Source of the DNA: an uncultured Christensenellaceae bacterium
Lineage (GTDB): Bacteria; Bacillota; Clostridia; Christensenellales; Pumilibacteraceae
NCBI GenBank assembly: GCA_910587805.1
Contig: CAJUNM010000011.1
Span: 39,272 to 58,872 of the forward strand
Direction: 5' to 3'
Length of the DNA stretch: 19,601 nucleotides
Within the stretch, counting starts at the first letter, position 1. Every line of letters starts with the position of its first letter. Of this stretch, positions 1 through 7,355 are shown in pieces. The notes beneath the pieces were generated by a model that was not told where the DNA came from, made no database searches, and worked only from the letters and a program-made list of their open reading frames with translations. Made by a program: the position numbers and the translations under genes.

Positions 1-20
1 ACACGACGCTCTTCCGATCT
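1..20. other. Illumina adapter remnant at contig end
   Basis: The first 20 bases (ACACGACGCTCTTCCGATCT) are identical to the last 20 bases of the standard Illumina TruSeq Read 1 adapter. The genomic sequence starts at 21. It interrupts a coding region on the minus strand whose reading frame makes sense up to base 21. This is untrimmed library sequence and not part of the organism. Confidence 0.97.
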
Positions 21-92
21 GGCTTGCATAAACTCGGGTTGATCGGTGTTCCGTGCCGCGACCGCGGCTCTGACGTCTTGAATATACGACAT
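21..92 (-). CDS. gdhA: NADP-type glutamate dehydrogenase, N-terminal fragment (partial)
   Basis: Read on the minus strand from the ATG at 92, 24 codons give MSYIQDVRAAVAARNTDQPE followed by FMQA, then the sequence runs into the adapter. The pattern (short MSY start, amphipathic helix, then R/K-N-x-(D/N)-(Q/E)-P-E-F-x-Q-A) is the typical amino terminus of hexameric bacterial glutamate dehydrogenases, which interconvert 2-oxoglutarate plus ammonia and glutamate. A near-perfect ribosome site GGAGGG (99-104) sits 6 nt before the ATG, and a good promoter lies upstream, so the start is well supported. Only about 5% of the usual ~445 residues is present, so the family call rests on this N-terminal pattern alone. 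No catalytic motif can be seen. Confidence 0.62.
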
Positions 93-156
93 ATAATGCC
101 CTCCGAAAATTAAAATCGACGAAAATGACAGAGCATCTTCGCCGACCGATAATATG

Positions 157-186
157 ATTTTACACCAATCACGACGTTTTTGTCAA
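157..186 (-). promoter_or_regulatory. Promoter for the gdhA-like gene
   Basis: On the minus strand a perfect TTGACA -35 box (181-186) is followed after 18 nt by a TAAAAT -10 box (157-162). Transcription would start near 150, giving a leader of about 58 nt before the ATG at 92. Confidence 0.65.
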
Positions 187-375
187 TCGATATGCGGATA
201 TTTTTTGATAAACTATCGTATTTTTACTCATATAATTTAATAATAAACGCAGTTTAAGCCGATATAAAACAATAATTCATAGAAAAATTTGGGATATAAT
301 ATAATAATTCCGTATAAAACAGGCTTAAAACAGCCAAAATTCGGTGCATGCGCGCCGAGAGAAAAATTTTTATGT
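187..375. other. AT-rich divergent intergenic region
   Basis: This stretch separates the gdhA-like and degV promoters. It is strongly AT-rich and holds a TATAAT at 295-300 without a convincing -35 box. An imperfect hairpin at 341-358 (TCGGTGC / GCGCCGA around ATGC, one G-T pair) has no clear role. I see no coding region here. Confidence 0.4.
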
Positions 376-405
376 TTGACGGCGTGTTTGCAAAAATGGT
401 AAAAT
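376..405 (+). promoter_or_regulatory. Promoter for degV-family gene
   Basis: TTGACG (376-381) and TAAAAT (400-405) are separated by 18 nt, upstream of the DegV-family gene. Transcription would begin near 412, at the edge of a perfect inverted repeat in the leader. Confidence 0.55.
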
Positions 406-410
406 ATATA

Positions 411-450
411 TGCGATCGGTCTGTTTCGATCGCAGAAAAAAACGATCGGT
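411..450 (+). promoter_or_regulatory. Leader hairpin with repeated CGATCG
   Basis: TGCGATCG (411-418) and CGATCGCA (427-434) form a perfect 8-bp inverted repeat with an 8-nt loop. The octamer CGATCGGT occurs at 413-420 and again at 443-450, just before the start codon, so the second copy could compete for pairing with the CGATCG of the right arm (427-432). This could be an operator or a leader switch near the ribosome site. Function is inferred only. Confidence 0.35.
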
Positions 451-457
451 GGTTGAT

Positions 458-1300
458 ATGGTCAGATTTATAGTAGACTCCACGTTCGGGCTTACGCTCG
501 ACGAGGCGGAAAACTTAGGCGTGCGCGTAGTTAATCTTACGCTTCTTCTCGACGGCAAGGAATATCCCGAGGGATATTGCGGGCAATGGAACGAATTTTA
601 CGACGCTTACGCAAAATCCAAATCGGGTGCGAAAACTTCGCAGCCTTCGCCGAAAATGTTTATGAACGCCATAGACTCCGTTTATGCCGAGGACGACGGC
701 AGCGACATTGTTATAATGACGATAGGCAATCGCTTGAGCGGCACAGTCTCGTCGGCGAGCGTCGCCAAGATGCAATATCCGGACAGGAACATTGCCGTTA
801 TAGATTCACACAACGCCGCGGGTTCGGCTTTGTTATTGTTGCGCTCGGCGGTCAAATTTGCGCAAAGCGGCGCGAGCTTTTCCGAGGTTACCGAATATAT
901 CGAGGATTTGAAAAAGCGCACGTTTATTTTGTTTATACCGGCGAGGCTAACCGAGCTTGCGCGCGGCGGACGGGTTAGCAAGCTCGTTTCCACGATAGGC
1001 AATATTCTCAATATAAAGCCCGTTTTCAGATTCGGGCAAAACGAGGTGAGTATTCCCATAAAAACGTTGGGGCTTAAGCTCGCCGTCGGCAAGGCGGTGG
1101 GACTGTTGCCCGACGAATGCGAGAGCATTGCCGCATGCTATATCGCCGAGGATTCGCGGCTGCCGATCATCACGGACAAACTGCGCGAAAAGTACGGTTT
1201 GACCGATATAGATATTTTGCCCGTCAGTCCGGTGCTCGGCGCGCATATCGGCTTGGGTGCGATTGGCGTTGCGATAATAGCGAAAAAACAGGGCGAATAA
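458..1300 (+). CDS. DegV family fatty-acid-binding protein
   Basis: A 280-residue protein of normal DegV length. Recognisable family motifs run in order: a V-D-S-T segment near the N-terminus (VRFIVDSTFGL), TSQPSP, the SGT-x-SSA loop, IDSHNAAG, RGGRVSK and a C-terminal HIGLGAIGV segment. DegV proteins (FakB-like) bind a fatty acid in the cleft between two alpha/beta domains. FakB members hand fatty acids to the kinase FakA for phospholipid synthesis, but no fakA is in this window, so the partner is unknown. The start at 458 is preferred over an in-frame ATG at 410, because 410 lies about where transcription should begin and 458 has GGTGG just upstream and begins with the family's usual beta strand. 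It appears to be a single-gene unit. Confidence 0.9.
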   Translation: MVRFIVDSTFGLTLDEAENLGVRVVNLTLLLDGKEYPEGYCGQWNEFYDAYAKSKSGAKTSQPSPKMFMNAIDSVYAEDDGSDIVIMTIGNRLSGTVSSASVAKMQYPDRNIAVIDSHNAAGSALLLLRSAVKFAQSGASFSEVTEYIEDLKKRTFILFIPARLTELARGGRVSKLVSTIGNILNIKPVFRFGQNEVSIPIKTLGLKLAVGKAVGLLPDECESIAACYIAEDSRLPIITDKLREKYGLTDIDILPVSPVLGAHIGLGAIGVAIIAKKQGE

Positions 1301-1529
1301 ACTTTTATTCGACATATTAACTAATAAAGACCGAGTTACAAAAGAACGATTTATAATCGGATTTGAAATTTTTGCCAAAGATGTTCTTATTCGGTCATGC
1401 GTCGAATATGATAACGGGTAGATTGATTAAATTCAATCGGAGTGTGTAGGCAGACGACAATATACGACAAGATATTGCAAAACTTCGGCTGTTTCGCGCT
1501 TATAATTCTGTTATCATAGGAGTTGTCCG
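1301..1529 (+). promoter_or_regulatory. Intergenic region with deacetylase promoter
   Basis: A TATAAT -10 box at 1501-1506 lies 23 nt before the next gene, but the nearest -35-like box (TTGCAA, 1475-1480) is 20 nt away, longer than ideal. The ribosome site AGGAG (1518-1522) is 7 nt before the ATG at 1530. GATTGA/TCAATC (1422-1439) can form a 6-bp hairpin. No convincing terminator for degV and no small gene were seen in the rest. Confidence 0.4.
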
Positions 1530-2300
1530 ATGAAGTTTTTGGTTGTCAAACGGTCGAGCTTAATAATCGCCTTGATTGCGGCGCTCATTCTCGCGGGTGC
1601 GGGCACGGCGGTGTACTACACGGACGCGGCGTCGATTTACAACAATGTAAGTCCGAAAAAAGTGCCCATATATTCGGTAGAGACCGAGGAAAAGGCGGTC
1701 GCACTCACTTTCGATGCGGCTTGGGGCGCGGATAAGACGCTCGGGATACTCGAGACTCTCGAGAAAAAGGACGCATGCGCAACGTTCTTTCTCGTCGGGT
1801 TCTGGGTGGAGAAATATCCCGATAAGCTCAAAACTCTCGCGGCTTCGGATAGGATAGAGATAGGTACGCATTCCGCCACCCATCCGTACATGTCGAAGCT
1901 TTCCAAGAGCCAAGCGGAGCTTGAGCTGTCAACGTCTATGGACTTGATCGAAGGCGTAACGGGCACGCGTCCGCAAGTGTTCAGACCGCCGTACGGCGAT
2001 TACTCCGATTCGGTTCTCGACACGGCGAAGGAACAGGGCTTGTACACCATTCAATGGGATGTGGATTCGCTCGATTGGAAAGGGCTGTCCAAAGAGGAGA
2101 TCACGTCGCGCATAGTGGGTAATTGCCGCAACGGAAGTATCGTGCTTATGCACAACGACGGCAAAAACACGCTCGACGCGCTCCCCGGAATAATCGACGG
2201 ATTGCGTGCCAAGGGCTTTACCTTCAAAACGGTCGGGGATCTGATCTACCGAGACAACTATACTATCGATCATACGGGCAGACAAATAAGGAGCACTTAA
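1530..2300 (+). CDS. Membrane-anchored polysaccharide deacetylase (NodB domain, PdaB-like)
   Basis: A 256-residue protein with a basic N-terminus and one hydrophobic segment (about 10-29) that acts as a signal anchor, putting the NodB domain outside the cell. Motifs are clear: TFDAAWG with D62 as catalytic base, the metal-binding pair H114/H118 in GTHSATHP, RPPYGD at 152-157, and the LMHND motif at 206-210 with H208. In classical NodB enzymes the first motif is TFDD; here the second Asp is Ala63, as is usual for the PdaB-like branch (TFD-x-x-WG) found in spore formers. The expected role is removing acetyl groups from cell-wall glycan, but the substrate is not provable here. It ends with TAA directly followed by the ATG of the next gene, so the two are very likely cotranscribed. 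Confidence 0.88.
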   Translation: MKFLVVKRSSLIIALIAALILAGAGTAVYYTDAASIYNNVSPKKVPIYSVETEEKAVALTFDAAWGADKTLGILETLEKKDACATFFLVGFWVEKYPDKLKTLAASDRIEIGTHSATHPYMSKLSKSQAELELSTSMDLIEGVTGTRPQVFRPPYGDYSDSVLDTAKEQGLYTIQWDVDSLDWKGLSKEEITSRIVGNCRNGSIVLMHNDGKNTLDALPGIIDGLRAKGFTFKTVGDLIYRDNYTIDHTGRQIRST

Positions 2301-2945
2301 ATGAAAAACGAAGTCAAGTCTACCAACTATGTGTTTTTGCAAGGACAAATCGGCTCGCCGATAGAGTATTCTCACGATTTGTACGACGAAAGATTTTACG
2401 AGTTCACGCTCAAAGTTCCGCGCTTGTCCGAACAACTCGACGAACTGCCGATAACGGTTTCGCAATCGCTCGTCGAAGGATTGCGTGAGGGCGATAAAAT
2501 AGCTCTCACGGGGCAGTTCCGCAGTTTTAACCGTCCCGACGGCGAACGTTCGCGATTGATATTGAGCGTGTTTGCTCGCGAGATACTGCCTGTAAAAGAC
2601 GACGTAAACCCCAACACCGCGCAATTGACGGGCTATATATGCAAACCGCCCGTGTATCGCACAACGCCGTTCAACCGCGAAATATGCGACGTTCTGCTTG
2701 CAGTCAACCGCGCCTACAGCAAATCCGATTACATACCGTGTATCGCTTGGGGCAAGAATGCAAGGCTTATCAAAGATGCGGACGTCGGACAAAAGCTCGA
2801 AGTTACGGGCAGGATCCAGTCGCGCGGGTATACCAAGCGTTTGCCGGACGGCAGCTCGCAACTTCGCACCGCATACGAGTTTTCGATAGGGAACGTCGAG
2901 TTTGTGGCAAAGGAGAGCGAGGTCGCCTCGACTAACGATAATTGA
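2301..2945 (+). CDS. Tandem OB-fold single-stranded-DNA-binding-like protein
   Basis: 214 residues forming two SSB/PriB-like OB folds. The first (about 5-98) starts with NYVFLQGQIGSPIEYSHDLY and carries YEFTLKVPRLS and GQFRSFN. The second (about 101-206) has LTGYICKPPVYRTTP, a DVLLAVNRAYSKSDYIPCIAWG core and GRIQSRGY. This two-domain SSB-like protein is recurrent in Clostridia and differs from the housekeeping SSB, which has one OB fold and an acidic C-terminal tip. No DDDIPF-type tail is present; the protein ends ASTNDN. It presumably binds single-stranded DNA, but its exact job is not established. Its start codon abuts the stop of the deacetylase gene with no gap, and a perfect hairpin terminator follows 5 nt after its stop. 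Confidence 0.85.
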   Translation: MKNEVKSTNYVFLQGQIGSPIEYSHDLYDERFYEFTLKVPRLSEQLDELPITVSQSLVEGLREGDKIALTGQFRSFNRPDGERSRLILSVFAREILPVKDDVNPNTAQLTGYICKPPVYRTTPFNREICDVLLAVNRAYSKSDYIPCIAWGKNARLIKDADVGQKLEVTGRIQSRGYTKRLPDGSSQLRTAYEFSIGNVEFVAKESEVASTNDN

Positions 2946-2950
2946 ATGAT

Positions 2951-2984
2951 AATCAAAAAGAGAGCTTCCGCTCTCTTTTTGATT
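2951..2984. terminator. Bidirectional intrinsic terminator
   Basis: A perfect 15-bp inverted repeat (2951-2965 with 2970-2984) has a TTCC loop. The stem carries an A run on its left side and a T run on its right, so it can stop transcription on both strands. It sits between the SSB-like gene and the convergent minus-strand gene that ends at 3090. Confidence 0.88.
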
Positions 2985-3089
2985 ATGAATTTAGCAATAA
3001 AGTTGAGATTGAGCAGATAAAAATAACGAAATGTCGAGTATATATACAAAAATTCTTGATTCTAAATTCTTAATTCCGAATTATAAAAG

Positions 3090-5633
3090 TTATGTTCTGT
3101 CATCGAATTCGTCGTCCGATTTTTGATTGGGATTGCCGGTGAGCCGTTTTCTGTTAAGGTATACTACTCTGCCGATGATTATGCCCGCGAGCACGAGCGT
3201 TATAGCAATGACAACGACGGCAACGATGGGCACGACGTTTACGCCGTTGTACTTTACGTATTCGGTAGGCACGTAGCAGGTGAGCGTGCCGAGTTCGGCG
3301 TCGAGGTATTTTACTTGCGTATATTGTTTGGACGTGTCGAACGCGCCTACGACTTCAATACGCGTGCCCGTTGCGAGCGTTACCGACAAGGGCAGATATT
3401 CGCCGTCGACAAGCTCGAACGCCGGCGCGGACTCGCTGCCCTTATACGAAATTATTTCGGCGTTGTACGCAGGTCTGATAAACGTAGGTTCGTAATTGCC
3501 GAGGCTCATGTTTTTGGCGAGTACGTAGCCGTCGCAGCCGTTTTCTATGTCGACACGCAGCCAGAGATTACCGTAGTCGTCTCGGTACGGATTTACGAAC
3601 GGCATGACCGTAAAGTTTGTGCCGCGCTTGACCGCGCCGTAATCGCGCAGCGATACGGAATTTTGGCTCGGCCACTTATATACGGGCGTCGCGTTTGCAA
3701 ACACCGCGCCGACCGCGTTTTGCGGATCGGTATACGGCAGCGGCGCGGACAGCGCGTCCTTGTAGATGTAGCCGGATACGAGCTTGCCGTTTTTAATGTC
3801 GTCAACGTACACGTACGAGTATTCGCGCTGTTCGTCGAGAGTATATTCGGCAACGATTACCTTGCGCCCCGCGCCGATCGTGTAAACGGGCGGAGTTTCC
3901 GCGGGAACGGAGAAAACGGACGTGTCGTAAAGCGCGGTTCGTATCAGTCCGCTTTTTGCCGCGATAGGTTCGTTGTCGAGCGGATCGGGCGTTTCATAGT
4001 CGCCGTCTACGAGTTTGACAGCCAATCCGTTCGCGCTTCCGTCTGCCGTGAATATGCGGTGTCTGTCGGTGTCAACAACCACTGCGCAACCGTACGGAAC
4101 ATATTCGTTGGCTATGGTGCCGAGCAAAATATGTCCGCTCGATCCGAGCGTGTATCGCTTACCGTCGAGTTCGGGAGAGTAGGCGACGGCATTGCCGTCG
4201 GCGCGCGTTTTGATTATCGAATCGCGAGTGAGCATGTAGACGGAGCCTTCGAGGTCGACCGCAAGCGAATATGTATCGTAATTTGCCGAACAAACGCGCG
4301 TTTGTGTGAGCGCGTCGTTTTCGTAAGCGAGTTTCACGACCGAATCGTCGGTGAGCGCGTACAGCTCGTCCTTGCCCGCGCTGACGGCGAGGGCGTTGTA
4401 AGTTCCGCCGATCTTTTTGAGCGTGTCTCCGTCGTCGGTGTATAAACCGTCGGAAGCGCTCACGAATATGCGCTTGTCCGCGTTGACCGCCAACGCTTTG
4501 ATCCCGCCGTCGGTGGAGTATTCGAGCGTGCCCGTTCGCGATATCACGCTCAATTTGTTATAGGCGTATGCTACGTAGAGCGTGCCGCTGCTGTCGCAAG
4601 CGACTGCGACGGGACGGTCGAAATCGCCTATGTTTTTCACTCCGCCGTCGGTATATGCTACAATGCGGTCGTTTACCGTATCCGCTACGTACAGCGCGGA
4701 GTTCTTTGCGTATGCCGCGCTCGGTGTGTTGAAAAAGCCGAGCGAGTCGTTTGCCGATGCCATTACGGGCATAAACGCGGACTCGCCGCCGAGTTCCGCA
4801 TTTATGCGATACAGCGCGTCGAGCGTGTCAAGTCCGTATAAAAACCCGTCGAAAGCGTAAATATCCGTCAAACGCCCGTCGCGTACGGAATATCTTTCCG
4901 CAAGTCCTCCGCCCGATACCGCATAGCCGCGCACCGCGTCGCGGGTAAGGGTGTATAACACATTGCTGTGCGACATCGCCGTTACGGAAAGTATCTTGTC
5001 CGATTGGCGCATGACGGGCGATACGTCGCCCGTTTCGACGTCCAGCGAGCAAATATCGCTCTTGTTGGCAAACGCCGAATCGGTCACCAAAAAGAACCGT
5101 TCGCCGCAAAACGCTATCATCTGCGCGTTGCCGCCGAAGCGCAGTTCGATCCGAGCGATACTGTCCTCGTCGAACAACGTGTCGTTTACTCCGACCGAGG
5201 TTATGCCGTCCGCGTCGAGCGCGTACACCTTGTCGTTCGCGACGCAAAAGTCGAGTATGCCTTTGCTTTGGAGCGATTCCGAATTAGCGCCGTATCTGCA
5301 ATTCAGTACGCCGTTTTCGAGAGTTATCAAAAATCCGCCGAGCCGCGCGGTCTTTTGCGCAGCGACGGGCAGGGTGGAATTGAGTTTATATCCGTCCGTA
5401 TCGCGCGTAATGAAATCGAGCTTATCCGCTTCGCTCACCACTATGCCTTCCGCATCGGCGTAAACGTCGGTCGGCGATGCGAAATAATGGTACGCTATAT
5501 CCGCATCGGCGGTTATCGGCGTCAATCCGACGGTTTCACCCTCCGCGCTCGCCGTCGTCGGCATGAGCGCCGCGGCTGACGTTACTGCGAGCGCGCAGAG
5601 CGCAGTCGCCGTGATTTTGACTGATTTTTTCAT
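3090..5633 (-). CDS. Large exported protein, propeller-like repeats and C-terminal membrane anchor
   Basis: 847 residues, not assigned to a named family. It has a clear signal peptide (MKKS basic start, hydrophobic core, cleavage likely after ASA near residue 31). A long region (about 85-560) contains repeated units such as 'G..YVAYAYNKLSVI', 'KRIFVSASDGLYT' and 'GSVYMLTRDSII', spaced like NHL/WD-type beta-propeller blades. A later segment (ATPVYKWPSQ... RGTNFTV... LWLRV... DGYVLAKNM) resembles a bacterial SH3-like domain. One transmembrane helix (about 800-824) is followed by a 23-residue basic/acidic cytoplasmic tail. The likely location is outside the membrane, anchored at the C-terminus. 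The start at 5633 is chosen because the signal peptide begins there; no ribosome site precedes it. Function unknown. Confidence 0.82.
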   Translation of the reverse strand: MKKSVKITATALCALAVTSAAALMPTTASAEGETVGLTPITADADIAYHYFASPTDVYADAEGIVVSEADKLDFITRDTDGYKLNSTLPVAAQKTARLGGFLITLENGVLNCRYGANSESLQSKGILDFCVANDKVYALDADGITSVGVNDTLFDEDSIARIELRFGGNAQMIAFCGERFFLVTDSAFANKSDICSLDVETGDVSPVMRQSDKILSVTAMSHSNVLYTLTRDAVRGYAVSGGGLAERYSVRDGRLTDIYAFDGFLYGLDTLDALYRINAELGGESAFMPVMASANDSLGFFNTPSAAYAKNSALYVADTVNDRIVAYTDGGVKNIGDFDRPVAVACDSSGTLYVAYAYNKLSVISRTGTLEYSTDGGIKALAVNADKRIFVSASDGLYTDDGDTLKKIGGTYNALAVSAGKDELYALTDDSVVKLAYENDALTQTRVCSANYDTYSLAVDLEGSVYMLTRDSIIKTRADGNAVAYSPELDGKRYTLGSSGHILLGTIANEYVPYGCAVVVDTDRHRIFTADGSANGLAVKLVDGDYETPDPLDNEPIAAKSGLIRTALYDTSVFSVPAETPPVYTIGAGRKVIVAEYTLDEQREYSYVYVDDIKNGKLVSGYIYKDALSAPLPYTDPQNAVGAVFANATPVYKWPSQNSVSLRDYGAVKRGTNFTVMPFVNPYRDDYGNLWLRVDIENGCDGYVLAKNMSLGNYEPTFIRPAYNAEIISYKGSESAPAFELVDGEYLPLSVTLATGTRIEVVGAFDTSKQYTQVKYLDAELGTLTCYVPTEYVKYNGVNVVPIVAVVVIAITLVLAGIIIGRVVYLNRKRLTGNPNQKSDDEFDDRT

Positions 5634-5638
5634 ACGAT

Positions 5639-5667
5639 TATATTCTATCACGGGCAAAAAAAAAAGT
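5639..5667 (-). promoter_or_regulatory. Candidate promoter placing the start codon near +1
   Basis: On the minus strand TTTACT is followed after 17 nt, including a run of T, by TAGAAT, and the ATG at 5633 comes 8 nt after the -10 box. A second TATAAT-like box overlaps the last bases before the ATG. No Shine-Dalgarno sequence is present, so a transcript from this promoter would be leaderless or nearly so. Box limits are accurate to a few bases. Confidence 0.4.
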
Positions 5668-5763
5668 AAAGAGTTTTGACGGATTTTGTCGATAGGAGCG
5701 TTCAAATCGGTCCGTACAGCGTAAACTGTCGAAAAAAATACGTAAATAAATTAAAATACCCCC

Positions 5764-5792
5764 TTTACAAGTCCGAATTTATGTGTTATAAT
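5764..5792 (+). promoter_or_regulatory. Strong extended -10 promoter for ppx-maf-mreB-like operon
   Basis: TTTACA (5764-5769), a 17-nt spacer and TATAAT (5787-5792) preceded by TGn (5784-5786) form a near-ideal sigma-A promoter. The leader, starting near 5799, carries a 7-bp hairpin GTATGTA/TACATAC (5810-5827) that ends 5 nt before the ribosome site AGGTGA (5833-5838). Confidence 0.75.
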
Positions 5793-5843
5793 GTATACAA
5801 ATAACGGGAGTATGTATATTTACATACATAAAAGGTGACAGAA

Positions 5844-7355
5844 TTGAACAACATTGCAATCATAGATTTAGGCTCGAATTCCGCGCGACTTGTACTCGCG
5901 CATGTCATCAACGACACACATTTCGTAGTTTACGACGAGCTTAAGGAAACCGTAAGGCTCGCGCAGGATATGGAGCGTGAAGGGTACTTGAAACAAGCCC
6001 GAATAGCGCAGGCGGTAAAAACTCTGAAGATGTTTCGCAAGCTTTGCGACGCAAACAACGTCGATAAAGTGTATGCGTTCGCGACGAACGCGGTACGTAA
6101 AGCGAAGAACCAAAGAAGCTTTCTCGAGGAGATAAACACCGTTTGCGGCTTTAAGATTTGCGTGCTTACGGAAGAGCAGGAAGCAACTCAAATCTATTAC
6201 GGCGTCATCAATTCGCTCGAAATACCCAAAGGCGTCATCATGGATATTTCCGGCTCGTCGATACAGCTCGTACAGTACAACCGCCGCACGATATTGAACC
6301 GCGTCAACCTTCCTATAGGCACTATGAATTTGTCGTCGCTGTTCTACGACAACACCACGCCGCTCCAGCAAGCGCAAATGATCGAAACGTATATGCGCGA
6401 TCAGTTCGAGCAGATCGAGTGGCTTAAACAGCTCGAGCCGGACTACAAGTTTATAGGCGTGGGCGGATCGTTCCGCAATCTCGCAAACGTGGTAAAACGC
6501 ATAAACAAATATCCGCTCGACATGGTGCACAATTACCGCATATCCGCCGACGTGTTCGACAAGGTGTACGATATGATAAAGGTGATGGACGTGGACAAGC
6601 GTGCAAAGATAAAAGGTCTCAGCGCGCAGCGCGCCGATATATTCTGCGCGGCGCTGTCGTGTATCAAGAGCTTTTTCGATTGCACGGGCATGGAAGAAAC
6701 GGTCATATCCGGTTCGGGAATACGCGAAGGGTTCATGTTCAACCATTCGGTGCCCACCACGCTCGAAAAACCGATGTCGGATATTTTGGGCTATTCCATC
6801 TATACCAAGCTGTATAATTACAATCTTAACATCAAGCATGCCGAAAACGTATGCAATCTCGCTATCCAGCTTTATAAGCAATTGCGCGTGCTGCACAAGC
6901 TGCCGCGTCAATACATAAGAGTGCTGCGCGTTGCGGCGCTCATGCACGAATCGGGCATGGGGATCAATTTTTACAATCGCTACAAGCACTCGTCGTACTT
7001 TATTCTCAATTCCAATCTGTACGGGATTTCGCACCGCGATCTCGTTCTCGCCGCGTTCGTAGTGCGCGGGCACAATCTCGAGGACATATCTATTGCAGAG
7101 TGGAACAAGTACAGCGGCATCGTGCTCGAGGAAGATCTCGTCGCCGTCATGCGGCTCGCGGTGATATTGCGCATAGCCGATTCGCTCGACAGGTCGATGT
7201 CGGGTTCGGTCAAGAGCATAAATTGCGACGTTCTCGGCGACTCCGTTATTATGAAAACGGAAGTAGAGGGCGATTGCTCGCTCGAGATAAAAGACGCGCT
7301 CGGCGCGGGCGCGGACTTTGCGCGCGCATACAAAAAGAATCTTGAAATTCTGTAA
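5844..7355 (+). CDS. ppx: Ppx/GppA family phosphatase (exopolyphosphatase-like)
   Basis: 503 residues with the N-terminal actin-like Ppx/GppA fold and a C-terminal HD-type helical domain. Motifs: IIDLGSNSARL (phosphate 1), LTEEQEA with the conserved catalytic-region Glu, MDISGSSIQLV (phosphate 2, usually DIGGGS), and GVGGSFRNLA (adenosine/GGT-like loop). The HD domain region reads LMHESGMGINFYNRYKHSSY, so the usual His-Asp pair is His-Glu. Family members hydrolyse polyphosphate or pppGpp; which applies cannot be told here. The TTG at 5844 is preferred because AGGTGA lies 5 nt upstream; an in-frame GTG at 5835 overlaps that ribosome site. The 3' end overlaps maf if maf starts at 7342 or 7318. 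No ppk gene is in the window. Confidence 0.87.
   Translation: MNNIAIIDLGSNSARLVLAHVINDTHFVVYDELKETVRLAQDMEREGYLKQARIAQAVKTLKMFRKLCDANNVDKVYAFATNAVRKAKNQRSFLEEINTVCGFKICVLTEEQEATQIYYGVINSLEIPKGVIMDISGSSIQLVQYNRRTILNRVNLPIGTMNLSSLFYDNTTPLQQAQMIETYMRDQFEQIEWLKQLEPDYKFIGVGGSFRNLANVVKRINKYPLDMVHNYRISADVFDKVYDMIKVMDVDKRAKIKGLSAQRADIFCAALSCIKSFFDCTGMEETVISGSGIREGFMFNHSVPTTLEKPMSDILGYSIYTKLYNYNLNIKHAENVCNLAIQLYKQLRVLHKLPRQYIRVLRVAALMHESGMGINFYNRYKHSSYFILNSNLYGISHRDLVLAAFVVRGHNLEDISIAEWNKYSGIVLEEDLVAVMRLAVILRIADSLDRSMSGSVKSINCDVLGDSVIMKTEVEGDCSLEIKDALGAGADFARAYKKNLEIL

Noticed and set aside
341..370. Hairpin followed by T run upstream of degV as a terminator
   Set aside because: It lies between divergent promoters with no transcript expected to end there; the stem is short with a G-T pair.
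3123..4445. 440-codon open frame on the plus strand opposite the surface protein
   Set aside because: The minus-strand frame has a signal peptide, repeats and a membrane anchor in the right order; the plus-strand frame shows none of these.
5675..5700. TTGACG on the plus strand as a -35 box
   Set aside because: No acceptable -10 box follows at 16-19 nt, and a better promoter for ppx lies at 5764-5792.
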